This document shows positions 1-6,815 of a DNA stretch of 18,252 nucleotides, one piece after another. The stretch is from contig DASSZD010000028.1 in the NCBI GenBank assembly GCA_035702985.1, positions 1 to 18,252 on the forward strand. The letters are read 5' to 3'. A program made the translations under genes and the position numbers. How positions within the stretch are numbered: position 1 is the stretch's first letter; every line of letters begins with the position of its first letter. Below the pieces are notes generated by a model. It was not told the origin of the DNA. It saw only the letters and a list, made by a program, of their open reading frames with translations, and did no database searches. Source of the DNA: JAKAXG01 sp035702985. GTDB taxonomy: Bacteria; Actinomycetota; Acidimicrobiia; Acidimicrobiales; Palsa-688.

Positions 1-114
1 CCTGCTCCCGCCCCGGCTCCTGCTCCGGCTCCTGCTCCCGCTCCCGCTCCGGCTCCCGCTCCCGCCCCGGCTCCTGCTCCTGCGCCCGCTCCGGCTCCGG
101 CTCCGGCTCCTGCT
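1..114 (+). repeat. Hexanucleotide repeat encoding (Pro-Ala)19
   Basis: Nineteen consecutive hexamers of the form CCN-GCN read in frame as an uninterrupted Pro-Ala dipeptide run. Third positions vary (cct, ccc or ccg; mostly gct). The run continues to the left edge, so its full length is unknown. In the protein it forms an extended, probably wall-spanning stalk before the folded domain. Near-identical hexamers could slip during replication and change the stalk length in steps of two residues. Confidence 0.9.
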
Positions 115-1062
115 CCCTCGACCACCCCCACGGCCGGCCCGGCGACGGGTGCCGCCGCCCTGTCCCCGTGGCTGGACCCGTCGTTCAACACGCCGATCCC
201 GACCAGCGCCGTCCTGTCGCCGAACTCGGCCAACTGGGCCAGCCAGCTGGCTTCGGGTCCGGTGCTCGACATCTACCAGTACGGGACCGGGATCTACCAG
301 GCCACCGCCTCCACCCCGACCCAGACGGTGAACATGACCGATCAGGGATCGTGGGGCCCGACCGCACTGTCGGGTCGCACCGTGTCGATCCCGACCGGCC
401 AGGCTCTGCTCAACCTCATCCCCTCCGGCACCGACGGCAGCTTCGCGGTCATCCAGCCCGACGGTCAGCACGAGGTGGACATCTGGCAGCCGGTTGTGTC
501 CGGCTCGGGTGCGTCCGCCCACCTGGCGTCGGCCTCCTACGGTGACTACTACGCCTTCGGCAACGCCTGGCACAACGCCACCGGCGCTACCGGTCAGGGC
601 ACCGGGTCGGGCAAGGCCATGAGCGCCGGGGCCATCACCGACAGCGAACTGCGCGCTGCCCTGGCCACGGTCAACCAGCCCGGTGGCGGGGTCATCCCCC
701 ACGCCCTGAACTTCTCCACCAGCATCTCGGCCTCCAACTTCGTGGCCCCGGCCGCCAAGAGCGACGGCCACACCGGTGGGGGGATCCCCGAGGGTCAGCG
801 GATCCGGCTCAACCCGGCCGTCAACCTGGCCGCCATCCCCGGCATCACCCCGCTGGAGCTGGTGATCGGGCGCACCCTGCAGACCTACGGCGCCTACGTC
901 ACCGACACCGGCGGGGCCAGCATGGCCTTCGGTGTGCAGCTCCCCAGCTCGGTCTCGGGAGGCTCGTGGTTGGCCCAGAACAACATCCCCGACTACTACA
1001 ACATGCCGCAGATTCCGTGGGGTTCCGGCCTGCAGGTGCTCAACACCTGGAACGGGCAGTGA
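1..1062 (+). CDS. Secreted surface protein with Pro-Ala stalk, 5' truncated
   Basis: The reading frame is open from base 1 to a TGA at 1060-1062, so the start, and presumably a signal peptide or membrane anchor, lies outside the window. The visible 353 residues are a (PA)19 stalk, a short Ser/Thr/Pro/Ala linker, and a domain of about 300 residues. Landmarks are IYQYGTGIYQ, GTDGSFAVIQPDG, GGGVIPHALNF, IPEGQRIRL and LQTYGAYVTDTGGA. The GxIxHAL / PxGxRxRL / LQxYGxxxxDxGG pattern is familiar from uncharacterised secreted proteins of actinobacteria and other soil bacteria; no function is established that I know of. The neighbouring gene at 1281 encodes a paralog about 80% identical over the domain. 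Its position beside exopolysaccharide genes suggests a surface or polysaccharide-binding role, which is inference. Confidence 0.85.
   Translation, partial: PAPAPAPAPAPAPAPAPAPAPAPAPAPAPAPAPAPAPAPSTTPTAGPATGAAALSPWLDPSFNTPIPTSAVLSPNSANWASQLASGPVLDIYQYGTGIYQATASTPTQTVNMTDQGSWGPTALSGRTVSIPTGQALLNLIPSGTDGSFAVIQPDGQHEVDIWQPVVSGSGASAHLASASYGDYYAFGNAWHNATGATGQGTGSGKAMSAGAITDSELRAALATVNQPGGGVIPHALNFSTSISASNFVAPAAKSDGHTGGGIPEGQRIRLNPAVNLAAIPGITPLELVIGRTLQTYGAYVTDTGGASMAFGVQLPSSVSGGSWLAQNNIPDYYNMPQIPWGSGLQVLNTWNGQ
469..526 (+). repeat. 58-bp identical block shared by the tandem paralogs (mate 1944-2001)
   Basis: Bases 469-526 are identical to 1944-2001, including third codon positions. After one mismatch (527 against 2002) the identity continues for about 30 more bases. 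The surrounding coding sequence is more diverged. This marks the two surface-protein genes as direct duplicates, with recent duplication or local gene conversion. Direct repeats of this size could also recombine. Confidence 0.85.
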
Positions 1063-1107
1063 TCCGCAGCATCTAGAGGCAGCGACTTCCGTCGGTACCG
1101 CCGGCAG

Positions 1108-1143
1108 GGGGCTCAGCCCGGGTTACCGCCCGGGCTGGGCCCC
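1108..1143 (+). terminator. Strong hairpin, probable terminator after the first surface-protein gene
   Basis: CAGCCCGGG (1114-1122) and CCCGGGCTG (1129-1137) pair perfectly around the loop TTACCG. The stem extends outward through GGGGCT/GGCCCC with one G-U pair, giving about 15 bp. It lies 46 bp after the stop codon and upstream of the next gene's promoter-like element. No U-run follows (TCGTCGTCT), so it is a GC-rich hairpin terminator of the kind common in actinobacteria rather than a canonical one. Confidence 0.6.
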
Positions 1144-1191
1144 TCGTCGTCTGCGCCGGTCTGCGGCCGGTGGCCGGATCGGTGGCCGGTG

Positions 1192-1260
1192 CTGGCCTTT
1201 CGTGCAGACTCCGATTGATTCGGATGTGCCCCGCTGCACCTTCGGGTACGGTCCCCGACG
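1192..1260 (+). promoter_or_regulatory. Shared promoter module, copy 1 (palindrome plus TACGGT -10)
   Basis: The palindrome-like CCGATTGATTCGG (1211-1223) lies 36 bp (start to start) before TACGGT (1247-1252), a good TANNNT actinobacterial -10. Copy 2 at 7688-7757 has the identical 13-mer, the same 36-bp distance and TACCGT. By hand count about 46 of 62 aligned bases match over 1191-1252, including TTCGTG upstream and CTGCAC between the boxes. If TACGGT is the -10, the palindrome centre sits near -42, the usual class II activator position. It would drive the surface-protein gene at 1281. The regulator is unknown. Confidence 0.6.
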
Positions 1261-1338
1261 ATGCGCGGGATCCGCGGTGGATGTCTCGGTCCGGTCCTGC
1301 TCCGGTTCCGGGCCAGGGGTCGGGCGGTCCGGTCCTGA
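1261..1338 (+). other. Possible leaderless 25-codon leader ORF
   Basis: An ATG begins 8 nt after the TACGGT box, so a transcript would start at or within a base or two of it. The frame encodes 25 residues, including a Cys at position 8, and ends at TGA 1336-1338. It overlaps the first codons of the surface-protein gene in another frame. Similar short frames follow two other TACNGT boxes in this window. There is no direct evidence of translation, and chance is a real alternative. Confidence 0.2.
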
Positions 1339-2537
1339 GACTGCAGCCGGGCACTCCACCGTCGGACGCCGCGGGCGGAACGGGCGGCGGCGACCGCCGC
1401 CGCCGCTGGCGGGGGCCGGCCGCCGGGCGGACCCGGTGGGCGCGTCGGTCCCGGACACCCGCCGCCGTCGGGGTCCTGGCCGCCGTGGTGGTGGCGTCGC
1501 TTCTCGGGCTCGTGGTGGCGGCGTCGGGCCGGTCCACCCCGGCGCCCAGCCGGTCCGCCCCGCCGGCCGGATCCCCGGCCTCCGGGCCGTCGCCCGGATC
1601 CCCGGCCGCCGGCCCGCCCGCCGGGCCCGCCCCGCCGTTCCGGTGGTCCGATCCGACCCTGACCACGCCGATCCCGGCCGACGCCGTCCTGTCGTCTAGG
1701 TCGGCCGGCTGGGCCCGCCAGCTGGCGACGGGCCCGGCGCTCGACATCTACGAGTACGGCACCGGGATCTACCGGGCCGACAGCTCCACCCCGACCCAGC
1801 GGGTCCGCATGACCCAGGAGAGGTCGCGGGGCCCGACGGCGCTGTCGGGTCGCACCGTGTCGATGCCGACCGGCCAGGCTCTGCTCGATCTGATCCCGTC
1901 CGGGACCGACGGCAGCTTCGTCGTGATGCAGCCCGACGGCCGCCACGAGGTGGACATCTGGCAGCCGGTTGTGTCCGGCTCGGGTGCGTCCGCCCACCTG
2001 GTGTCGGCCTCCTACGGTGACTACTACGCGTCGGGGAACGCCTGGCACGACGCCACCGGCGCCATCGGTCAGGGGACCGGGTCGGGCAAGGCCATGGGGG
2101 CCGGGGCTATCACCGACAGCGAACTGCGGGCGGCGCTGGCGTCGGTCGGCCAGCCCGGTGGCGGGGTCATCCCCCACGCCCTGAACTTCTCGAGCAGCAT
2201 GTCGTCGTCCGACTACGTGGCCCCCGCCGGTAGGAGCGACGGCGACTCCGGTGGGGGGATCCCCGAGGGTCAGCGGATCCGTCTCGACCCGACCATCGAC
2301 CTGGCCGCCATTTCCGGTATCACCCCGCTGGAATTGGTGATCGGGCGCACCCTGCAGACCTACGGGGCGTACGTCACCGACTCCGGCGGGGCCAGTATGG
2401 CCTTCGGTGTGCAGCTGCCCAGCTCGGTCCCGGGCGGGTCGTGGCTGGCCCAGCACCACGTCCCCGACTACTACAACATGCCGCACCTGCCCTGGGCTTC
2501 GGGCCTACAGGTGCTCAAGAGCTGGGACGGAAGCTGA
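1281..2537 (+). CDS. Membrane-anchored surface protein, paralog of the upstream gene
   Basis: 418 residues from ATG 1281. A GTG at 1170 is in frame but lies upstream of the conserved promoter module, so 1281 is preferred; the SD is weak (GGGA about 10 nt away). Residues 1-60 are Gly/Pro rich and end in an Arg cluster (RRRRWR...RRSR). A hydrophobic segment of about 23 residues (AAVGVLAAVVVASLLGLVVA) follows as signal anchor or uncleaved signal peptide. Next come a Pro/Ser/Gly/Ala linker of about 35 residues and the same domain of about 300 residues as the neighbour (IYEYGTGIYRA, VIPHALNFSSS, IPEGQRIRLDP, LQTYGAYVTDSGGA). The linker is shorter and less regular than (PA)19. Its stop is 3 nt before a glycosyltransferase start, suggesting one operon. 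The family is uncharacterised; a surface role linked to exopolysaccharide is inferred. Confidence 0.8.
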   Translation: MSRSGPAPVPGQGSGGPVLRLQPGTPPSDAAGGTGGGDRRRRWRGPAAGRTRWARRSRTPAAVGVLAAVVVASLLGLVVAASGRSTPAPSRSAPPAGSPASGPSPGSPAAGPPAGPAPPFRWSDPTLTTPIPADAVLSSRSAGWARQLATGPALDIYEYGTGIYRADSSTPTQRVRMTQERSRGPTALSGRTVSMPTGQALLDLIPSGTDGSFVVMQPDGRHEVDIWQPVVSGSGASAHLVSASYGDYYASGNAWHDATGAIGQGTGSGKAMGAGAITDSELRAALASVGQPGGGVIPHALNFSSSMSSSDYVAPAGRSDGDSGGGIPEGQRIRLDPTIDLAAISGITPLELVIGRTLQTYGAYVTDSGGASMAFGVQLPSSVPGGSWLAQHHVPDYYNMPHLPWASGLQVLKSWDGS

Positions 2538-2540
2538 GAC

Positions 2541-3758
2541 GTGGCCACGCCCCCGGAGCACCTCGACGGACTGACCCACCGGCCGGTGCCGGACGGCGGT
2601 GATCCCGCCCCGGCAGCATCGGCCCCGCGGAAGACCCTGCGGGTGCTGGTGATCATCGACTCGCTGGCCCTGGGGGGAGCCGAACGTCTGCTGACCGGGT
2701 TCGTCGACGCCGGCCCGGCCGCCGGCCTGGACGTGAGCGTGGCGGTGGTGAGCCCGAGCCACGACAGCCGCCGCCAGATGCTCCCGGCCCTGGTGGAGCG
2801 GGGGGTCACCCCCGAATTCCTCGGCGTCCCCCGGCTTCTCTCCCGGCGGGCCGTGCCACAGACGGTGGATGCGGTACGCCGTTCCGGCTGCGATGTGGTC
2901 CACGCCCACCTGGAGTACGCGGCCACCCTGGCGGCGGCCGCGGGGCGGATCACCCGCCGCCCGGTGGTCAGCACCTTCCACCACGTACCCCGGGCCGGAA
3001 GCGGGTGGCGCGACGACGCCCGGGAGTGGCTGGCGGTGGCCGCCGCGTCACGGTCGGCCCACACCATCTTCGTGTCGCAGTACTCGAGGGACAGCTTCGC
3101 GGCCCGCTACAAGCGGATGCCGGGCCGGAACTGGACGGTTGTCCGCAACGGCATCGACATCCGGTCCTTCTCCCCGGCCGACCATCCGGTGCCCGGCGAT
3201 CTCGGTATCCCGACCGGCACGCCGGTGGTGCTCCTCCCGGCCGCCATGCGGGGCCTCAAAGGCCACGAGGTCGCCATCGACGCGTGGCCGGATGTGATCG
3301 CCGAGCACCCCCGGGCCCGGCTCGTGTTCGCCGGGTCGGGAACCGAGGAGGCCCGCCTGCACCGCCTGGCCGCCGCACGCGGGGTGTCGGGGAGCGTGGT
3401 GTTCGCCGGGTTCCGCACCGACGTGGCGGAGCTGATGCGGGCCAGCCGCCTGGTACTGCTGCCGTCGCTCACCGAGGCCCTGCCCACCGTGTTGATGGAG
3501 GCGGCGGCCTGCGGCCGACCGGTGGTGGCCTCCGACCTGGAGGGCATACCCGAGGTGGTGGCCGACGGGGACACGGGGATCCTCGTCGACCCCACCGACG
3601 CCGCCGCAGTGGCCGCCGCCGTCAACGCCCTGCTCTCCGACCCGGGACGCTGCCGCGACATGGGGGCCCGGGCCCGGGCCCGGGCCGAGCGGGACTTCAG
3701 CCTGGAGCGGTGGACCGCCGACCTGCGCAGCCTCTACGAGTCGGTGATCGCCACCTGA
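2541..3758 (+). CDS. Glycosyltransferase, GT4 type (GT-B fold)
   Basis: 405 residues from GTG 2541, three bases after the previous stop, with GGAAG about 8 nt upstream as a possible SD. The N-terminal acceptor domain has the typical SLALGGAERL (about residues 41-50) and DVVHAH (118-123). The C-terminal Glycos_transf_1 domain has RNGID (202-206), AGSGTEE and a full EX7E motif, E312 to E320 in TEALPTVLMEAAACG. It should transfer a sugar from a nucleotide-sugar donor to a lipid-linked repeat unit at the cytoplasmic membrane face. Donor and acceptor cannot be read from sequence. The first 30 residues are a Pro-rich extension, so a later start is possible. It converges on the deacetylase gene with only 4 bp between them. 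Confidence 0.9.
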   Translation: MATPPEHLDGLTHRPVPDGGDPAPAASAPRKTLRVLVIIDSLALGGAERLLTGFVDAGPAAGLDVSVAVVSPSHDSRRQMLPALVERGVTPEFLGVPRLLSRRAVPQTVDAVRRSGCDVVHAHLEYAATLAAAAGRITRRPVVSTFHHVPRAGSGWRDDAREWLAVAAASRSAHTIFVSQYSRDSFAARYKRMPGRNWTVVRNGIDIRSFSPADHPVPGDLGIPTGTPVVLLPAAMRGLKGHEVAIDAWPDVIAEHPRARLVFAGSGTEEARLHRLAAARGVSGSVVFAGFRTDVAELMRASRLVLLPSLTEALPTVLMEAAACGRPVVASDLEGIPEVVADGDTGILVDPTDAAAVAAAVNALLSDPGRCRDMGARARARAERDFSLERWTADLRSLYESVIAT

Positions 3759-3762
3759 CCTC

Positions 3763-4698
3763 TCAGTGACGGCCCAGCCCGGCCGTGGACCGGGCCTGGC
3801 GGGCCAGGTGGCGCCCGATCACGGCGAAGCCGGCGGGCCCCCACTGCGGGAGCATGACGAACCGGCGCAGGGCGTACGGCGGCGTCCGGGCGTCGTTCCA
3901 TCCGTCGATGGTCGTGACGGCCGCCCGGTACCCGGCCCGGCGGGCGGCCCGGATGGTGGCGTGGGAGAAATCGGCTTCGGTGCCGTTGGGGTAGGCCAGG
4001 AGGTCGACCCCCGGGCCGATGCCCTGCTCCAGCAGGATCCGGGCCTGGGACAGATCGTCCAGCTGGGCGTCGGGCGCCTCGTTGGACAGGATGGCGTGGC
4101 GGCTGCTGTGGGATCCGATGGTGAATCCCATCCCGGCCAGCTGCCTGGCCTCGTCCCAATCCATCATCAGATCCGACGGCTCCCCGCCGGCCGGATCGAA
4201 CAGCTCCACCAGCTCCTTGACCGACTGCTGGCGATCGGCCTCGTCGAGGGTCTTCAGATGGGCGGCCAGGCGGCCCACGGTGGCGTCCGGACCGGCCTCT
4301 GCCGCGTCGACAGGCACATCCGCCCAGGTGGTCGCCCCGCCACGCCGCCGGCCCCGGACGGCCCACGCCAGCCGGTCCCACCACGGGGCCTCCGGGCTGG
4401 AGAGGAACTGCGGTACCAGGAAGAAGGTGGCCGGGATCCCCTCCTGTCGCAGGATCGGGGCGGCCACCGCCAGGTTGTCGCGGTAGCCGTCGTCGAAGGT
4501 GACGACCACGGCGCGGGGCGGCAATGGCCGGCCCTCGGCCAGCCGCTCGACCGCATCGGGCAGGCCGATCGGGACAGCCGTCTGCTTGAGCAGGCGCATC
4601 TGGCGCCGGAACCCGTCGGTGGCAGCCGCCCCGCCGGAAGCGAAGAACGGGGTGGGCGCCACGTTGTGCCAGCAGAAGATCAAGACCCGGCGACCCAT
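3763..4698 (-). CDS. Polysaccharide deacetylase (NodB domain, CE4)
   Basis: 311 residues from ATG at 4698, preceded by a strong SD (GGGAGGAG, 2 nt away). CE4 motifs are visible: MT1 TFDDGYRDN (67-75, with D69 and D70), MT2 HSSRH (197-201, metal-binding His pair) and LAYPNG (234-239) for MT3. No signal peptide is evident; the N-terminus, MGRRVLIFCWHN, starts directly at the core strand. Proteins of this type remove N- or O-acetyl groups from polysaccharide. Here the likely substrate is the product or intermediate of the neighbouring polymerase. It is the third gene of a minus-strand operon, and its start lies inside the end of the polymerase gene (19-nt overlap), which implies translational coupling. 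The reading frame stays open upstream, but that part only shadows the polymerase gene. Confidence 0.9.
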   Translation of the reverse strand: MGRRVLIFCWHNVAPTPFFASGGAAATDGFRRQMRLLKQTAVPIGLPDAVERLAEGRPLPPRAVVVTFDDGYRDNLAVAAPILRQEGIPATFFLVPQFLSSPEAPWWDRLAWAVRGRRRGGATTWADVPVDAAEAGPDATVGRLAAHLKTLDEADRQQSVKELVELFDPAGGEPSDLMMDWDEARQLAGMGFTIGSHSSRHAILSNEAPDAQLDDLSQARILLEQGIGPGVDLLAYPNGTEADFSHATIRAARRAGYRAAVTTIDGWNDARTPPYALRRFVMLPQWGPAGFAVIGRHLARQARSTAGLGRH

Positions 4699-6815
4699 GG
4701 CTCCTCCCGATCCGCCCCGTCCCTCGAAACCCGCCGGCGGTTGAGCGCCGCCGCGCCTGCGGCCGCCGCCAGCGCCGCCACGACGGTGGCCAGCAGGGCC
4801 AGCTCCCCGGAGGACCGCCGCCGGCTGACCCGCACCGCCGGCGAGGTGGACACCGGGTCCAGCTGGTACAGGCTGACATGGCGGCTGATGTAGGCCCGGG
4901 CCGCGCTGAGCGTGTCCCCGGCCAGCTGCCGGGCCAGGGCCGGGTCGGGAGCGGTCACCGACATGGTCACCACCGCGGCCGAGCTGTTGCCCGAGGCCGC
5001 GAAGGAGACACCCGGGTGCCGGCCCGGGCCGGCGGCGGCCAGCGCCTGGTCCGTGAAACGGTGATCGGAGATGATGGCCACGAAGGTGGGGATGAGCGGC
5101 TGCCGGTTGATGACGTCCCAGGCGTAGGCGTCGAAGCCGGATACCGCGGCCGGCTGGGGTCGCACCCCGGAGGTGGCCTGGGCCTTCCACGCCTGGCCGT
5201 GCAACGGCACCAGGGTCCCCACGCCGACGAGTGCGACCGCCCCCATCGCCAGCGCCGAGGTCGTGGTGATGGCGTTGGCCCGTCGCAGCCGGGCCGCCCG
5301 GCGCCGCTCCGGCTCCGACGGTCCGGGCCGGTGGGGGAGGGGGGTCGTGGCGAGGCGGCGGCGCAGCTGATGGTCCAGCACGGCCACCAGCGCCAGCACC
5401 GACAGCAGCTCGTTGAAATCCGACAGGTGGAGCGCCGCGCTGGCCGCCGCCCACCCGACCAGGCCGGCCACCGCCCCCAGGGCCATCAGGGCGTCCTCGT
5501 CCCGCCCCAGGCGCCGGGCCAGCAGGACGGCCCGGCACCCCACCACCAGGGCGCCGCCGTAGAACAGCGCCCAGGCGCCGAGACCGACCAGGCCCTGCTC
5601 GGATGCGATCTGGAGGTACAGGTCGTGGGGCGCGAACACCGTTCCGGTGTCGATGATCCCGGGCTGGCCGAGATAGGACGGTTCGACGACCTCGAAGTTG
5701 CCCAGCCCCACCCCGGTGAGCGGGTGCTGCCGGAAGATGGCCAGGCCCACCTGTTGCACCTGGATCCGGTCCACCAGTGACGGGTCGGTCGAGCCCACCG
5801 AGACGTTGGAGAGCTGCCCCACCGTCGACAGGCGACTGCCCAGGCTGGGTGCCAGCATCAGCACCACCGCCACCGCGGCCGGCGCCAGCCAGAACCACTT
5901 CCGCCGGGCCCAGAGTGCCACCACCGCCCACACCACGACCCCGATGACGAAGGCGATCAGGCCGCCCCGGGACTGGGACAGGTACTCGCCGCCGGCCAGC
6001 GCCAGGCCGGCCAGCGCCCAGGGCCACCATCTCCGCCCGGCCCGGACCCTGGTGAGCAGCACCGACAACGCCAGCGGCGCCACCAGGACGATCGTCCGGC
6101 CCCAGAAGTTGGGATCGCTCTCGGGGCCGGTGTGCCGGCTGGTGGTGGAGCCGATGTCGGCGGCGTGGACCTGGCTCAGTCCCCCGAAGCTGGTGGCGTT
6201 GTGCAGCCCGTACTGCTGTACGACGGTGAGCCCGCACAGGATGGCGATGGTGACGACCATCGCTTTGATGGCCGTGACGGGCCGGTCGGTGGAGCCGATC
6301 AGGGCCACCGTGCAGATGAAGAACACCAGATCCTTCAACCGCGATGTGGTCAGGGTCAGGGAGAGTGGATGGCTGCTGAAGATCAGAGACACGCCTTCGG
6401 CAGCCATGACCAGAGCCAGCAGCCGGTACAGCGGCGAACGCCCGAACACCAGCCGCCCCCGCCGGCGTGCCTCTATCGCAACGGAGAGCAGGGCCAGCGC
6501 GATGGCGACCAGGTAGGGGCTGATCCCGCCGTGGGTGCCGACCACGCTGGAGATGTTGGACCAGGTCACGACCTGGAGCAGCACCAGCGCGAACAGCGGC
6601 CGGACCAGGGCCAGGGCCGCCACCACCAGACCGGCCGCCCCGCCCAGGGCCAGTAGCGGGGTGCGGTGCAGGGCCACCGCACCGGCCAGTCCGGCCGCGC
6701 CGCCGACGCCGGCCAGCAGCCAGATCCACGCCGGTACCCGCCACCGCGGCGCAGAGATGACAGGTGGGACCGGTGCCGCGCCGCCGGTGGCGGTGCTCAG
6801 CCCGACGGTGCTCAT
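4680..6815 (-). CDS. O-antigen polymerase/ligase-like protein fused to a Wzz-like domain
   Basis: 711 residues. Residues 30-480 hold roughly a dozen hydrophobic segments with Wzy/WaaL-family landmarks: SQSRGGLIAF (280-289), HPLTGVGLGNF (364-374) and HDLYLQIASEQGLVGLGAW (397-415). A basic linker (485-513, ERRRAARLRR) leads to a second module: a TM helix (about 516-538), an extracytoplasmic region with WDVINRQPLIPT (566-577), and a second TM helix (671-691) before a basic tail. That is the two-helix layout of Wzz chain-length proteins, and the module resembles the separate Wzz-like protein encoded upstream (SYWDTLSRGQITST aligns with AYAWDVINRQPLIPT). The usual length for Wzy alone is 400-470. 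ATG 6815 overlaps the upstream stop (ATGA). It likely polymerises flipped repeat units while carrying its own length regulator; a ligase role is the alternative. Confidence 0.88.
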   Translation of the reverse strand: MSTVGLSTATGGAAPVPPVISAPRWRVPAWIWLLAGVGGAAGLAGAVALHRTPLLALGGAAGLVVAALALVRPLFALVLLQVVTWSNISSVVGTHGGISPYLVAIALALLSVAIEARRRGRLVFGRSPLYRLLALVMAAEGVSLIFSSHPLSLTLTTSRLKDLVFFICTVALIGSTDRPVTAIKAMVVTIAILCGLTVVQQYGLHNATSFGGLSQVHAADIGSTTSRHTGPESDPNFWGRTIVLVAPLALSVLLTRVRAGRRWWPWALAGLALAGGEYLSQSRGGLIAFVIGVVVWAVVALWARRKWFWLAPAAVAVVLMLAPSLGSRLSTVGQLSNVSVGSTDPSLVDRIQVQQVGLAIFRQHPLTGVGLGNFEVVEPSYLGQPGIIDTGTVFAPHDLYLQIASEQGLVGLGAWALFYGGALVVGCRAVLLARRLGRDEDALMALGAVAGLVGWAAASAALHLSDFNELLSVLALVAVLDHQLRRRLATTPLPHRPGPSEPERRRAARLRRANAITTTSALAMGAVALVGVGTLVPLHGQAWKAQATSGVRPQPAAVSGFDAYAWDVINRQPLIPTFVAIISDHRFTDQALAAAGPGRHPGVSFAASGNSSAAVVTMSVTAPDPALARQLAGDTLSAARAYISRHVSLYQLDPVSTSPAVRVSRRRSSGELALLATVVAALAAAAGAAALNRRRVSRDGADREEPWVAGS

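Noticed and set aside
1..114. CRISPR or satellite array at the left edge
   Set aside because: The unit is 6 bp, with no spacers, and reads in frame as Pro-Ala joined to a conserved domain.
1123..1458. Minus-strand peptide SESIGVCTKGQ as a homolog of the Wzz-like N-terminus
   Set aside because: The match is explained by the shared palindrome element; flanking residues are unrelated and the rest of the frame is low complexity.
1113..2486. Long minus-strand open frame antisense to the second surface-protein gene
   Set aside because: Composition is Arg/Gly/Pro-rich, as expected for a shadow frame in high-GC DNA. The plus strand encodes the domain conserved with the neighbouring paralog.
4699..6744. 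Upstream extension of the deacetylase frame to nearly 1,000 residues
   Set aside because: Residues before MGRRVLIFCWHN are low-complexity shadow of the polymerase gene, and a strong SD sits just before ATG 4698.
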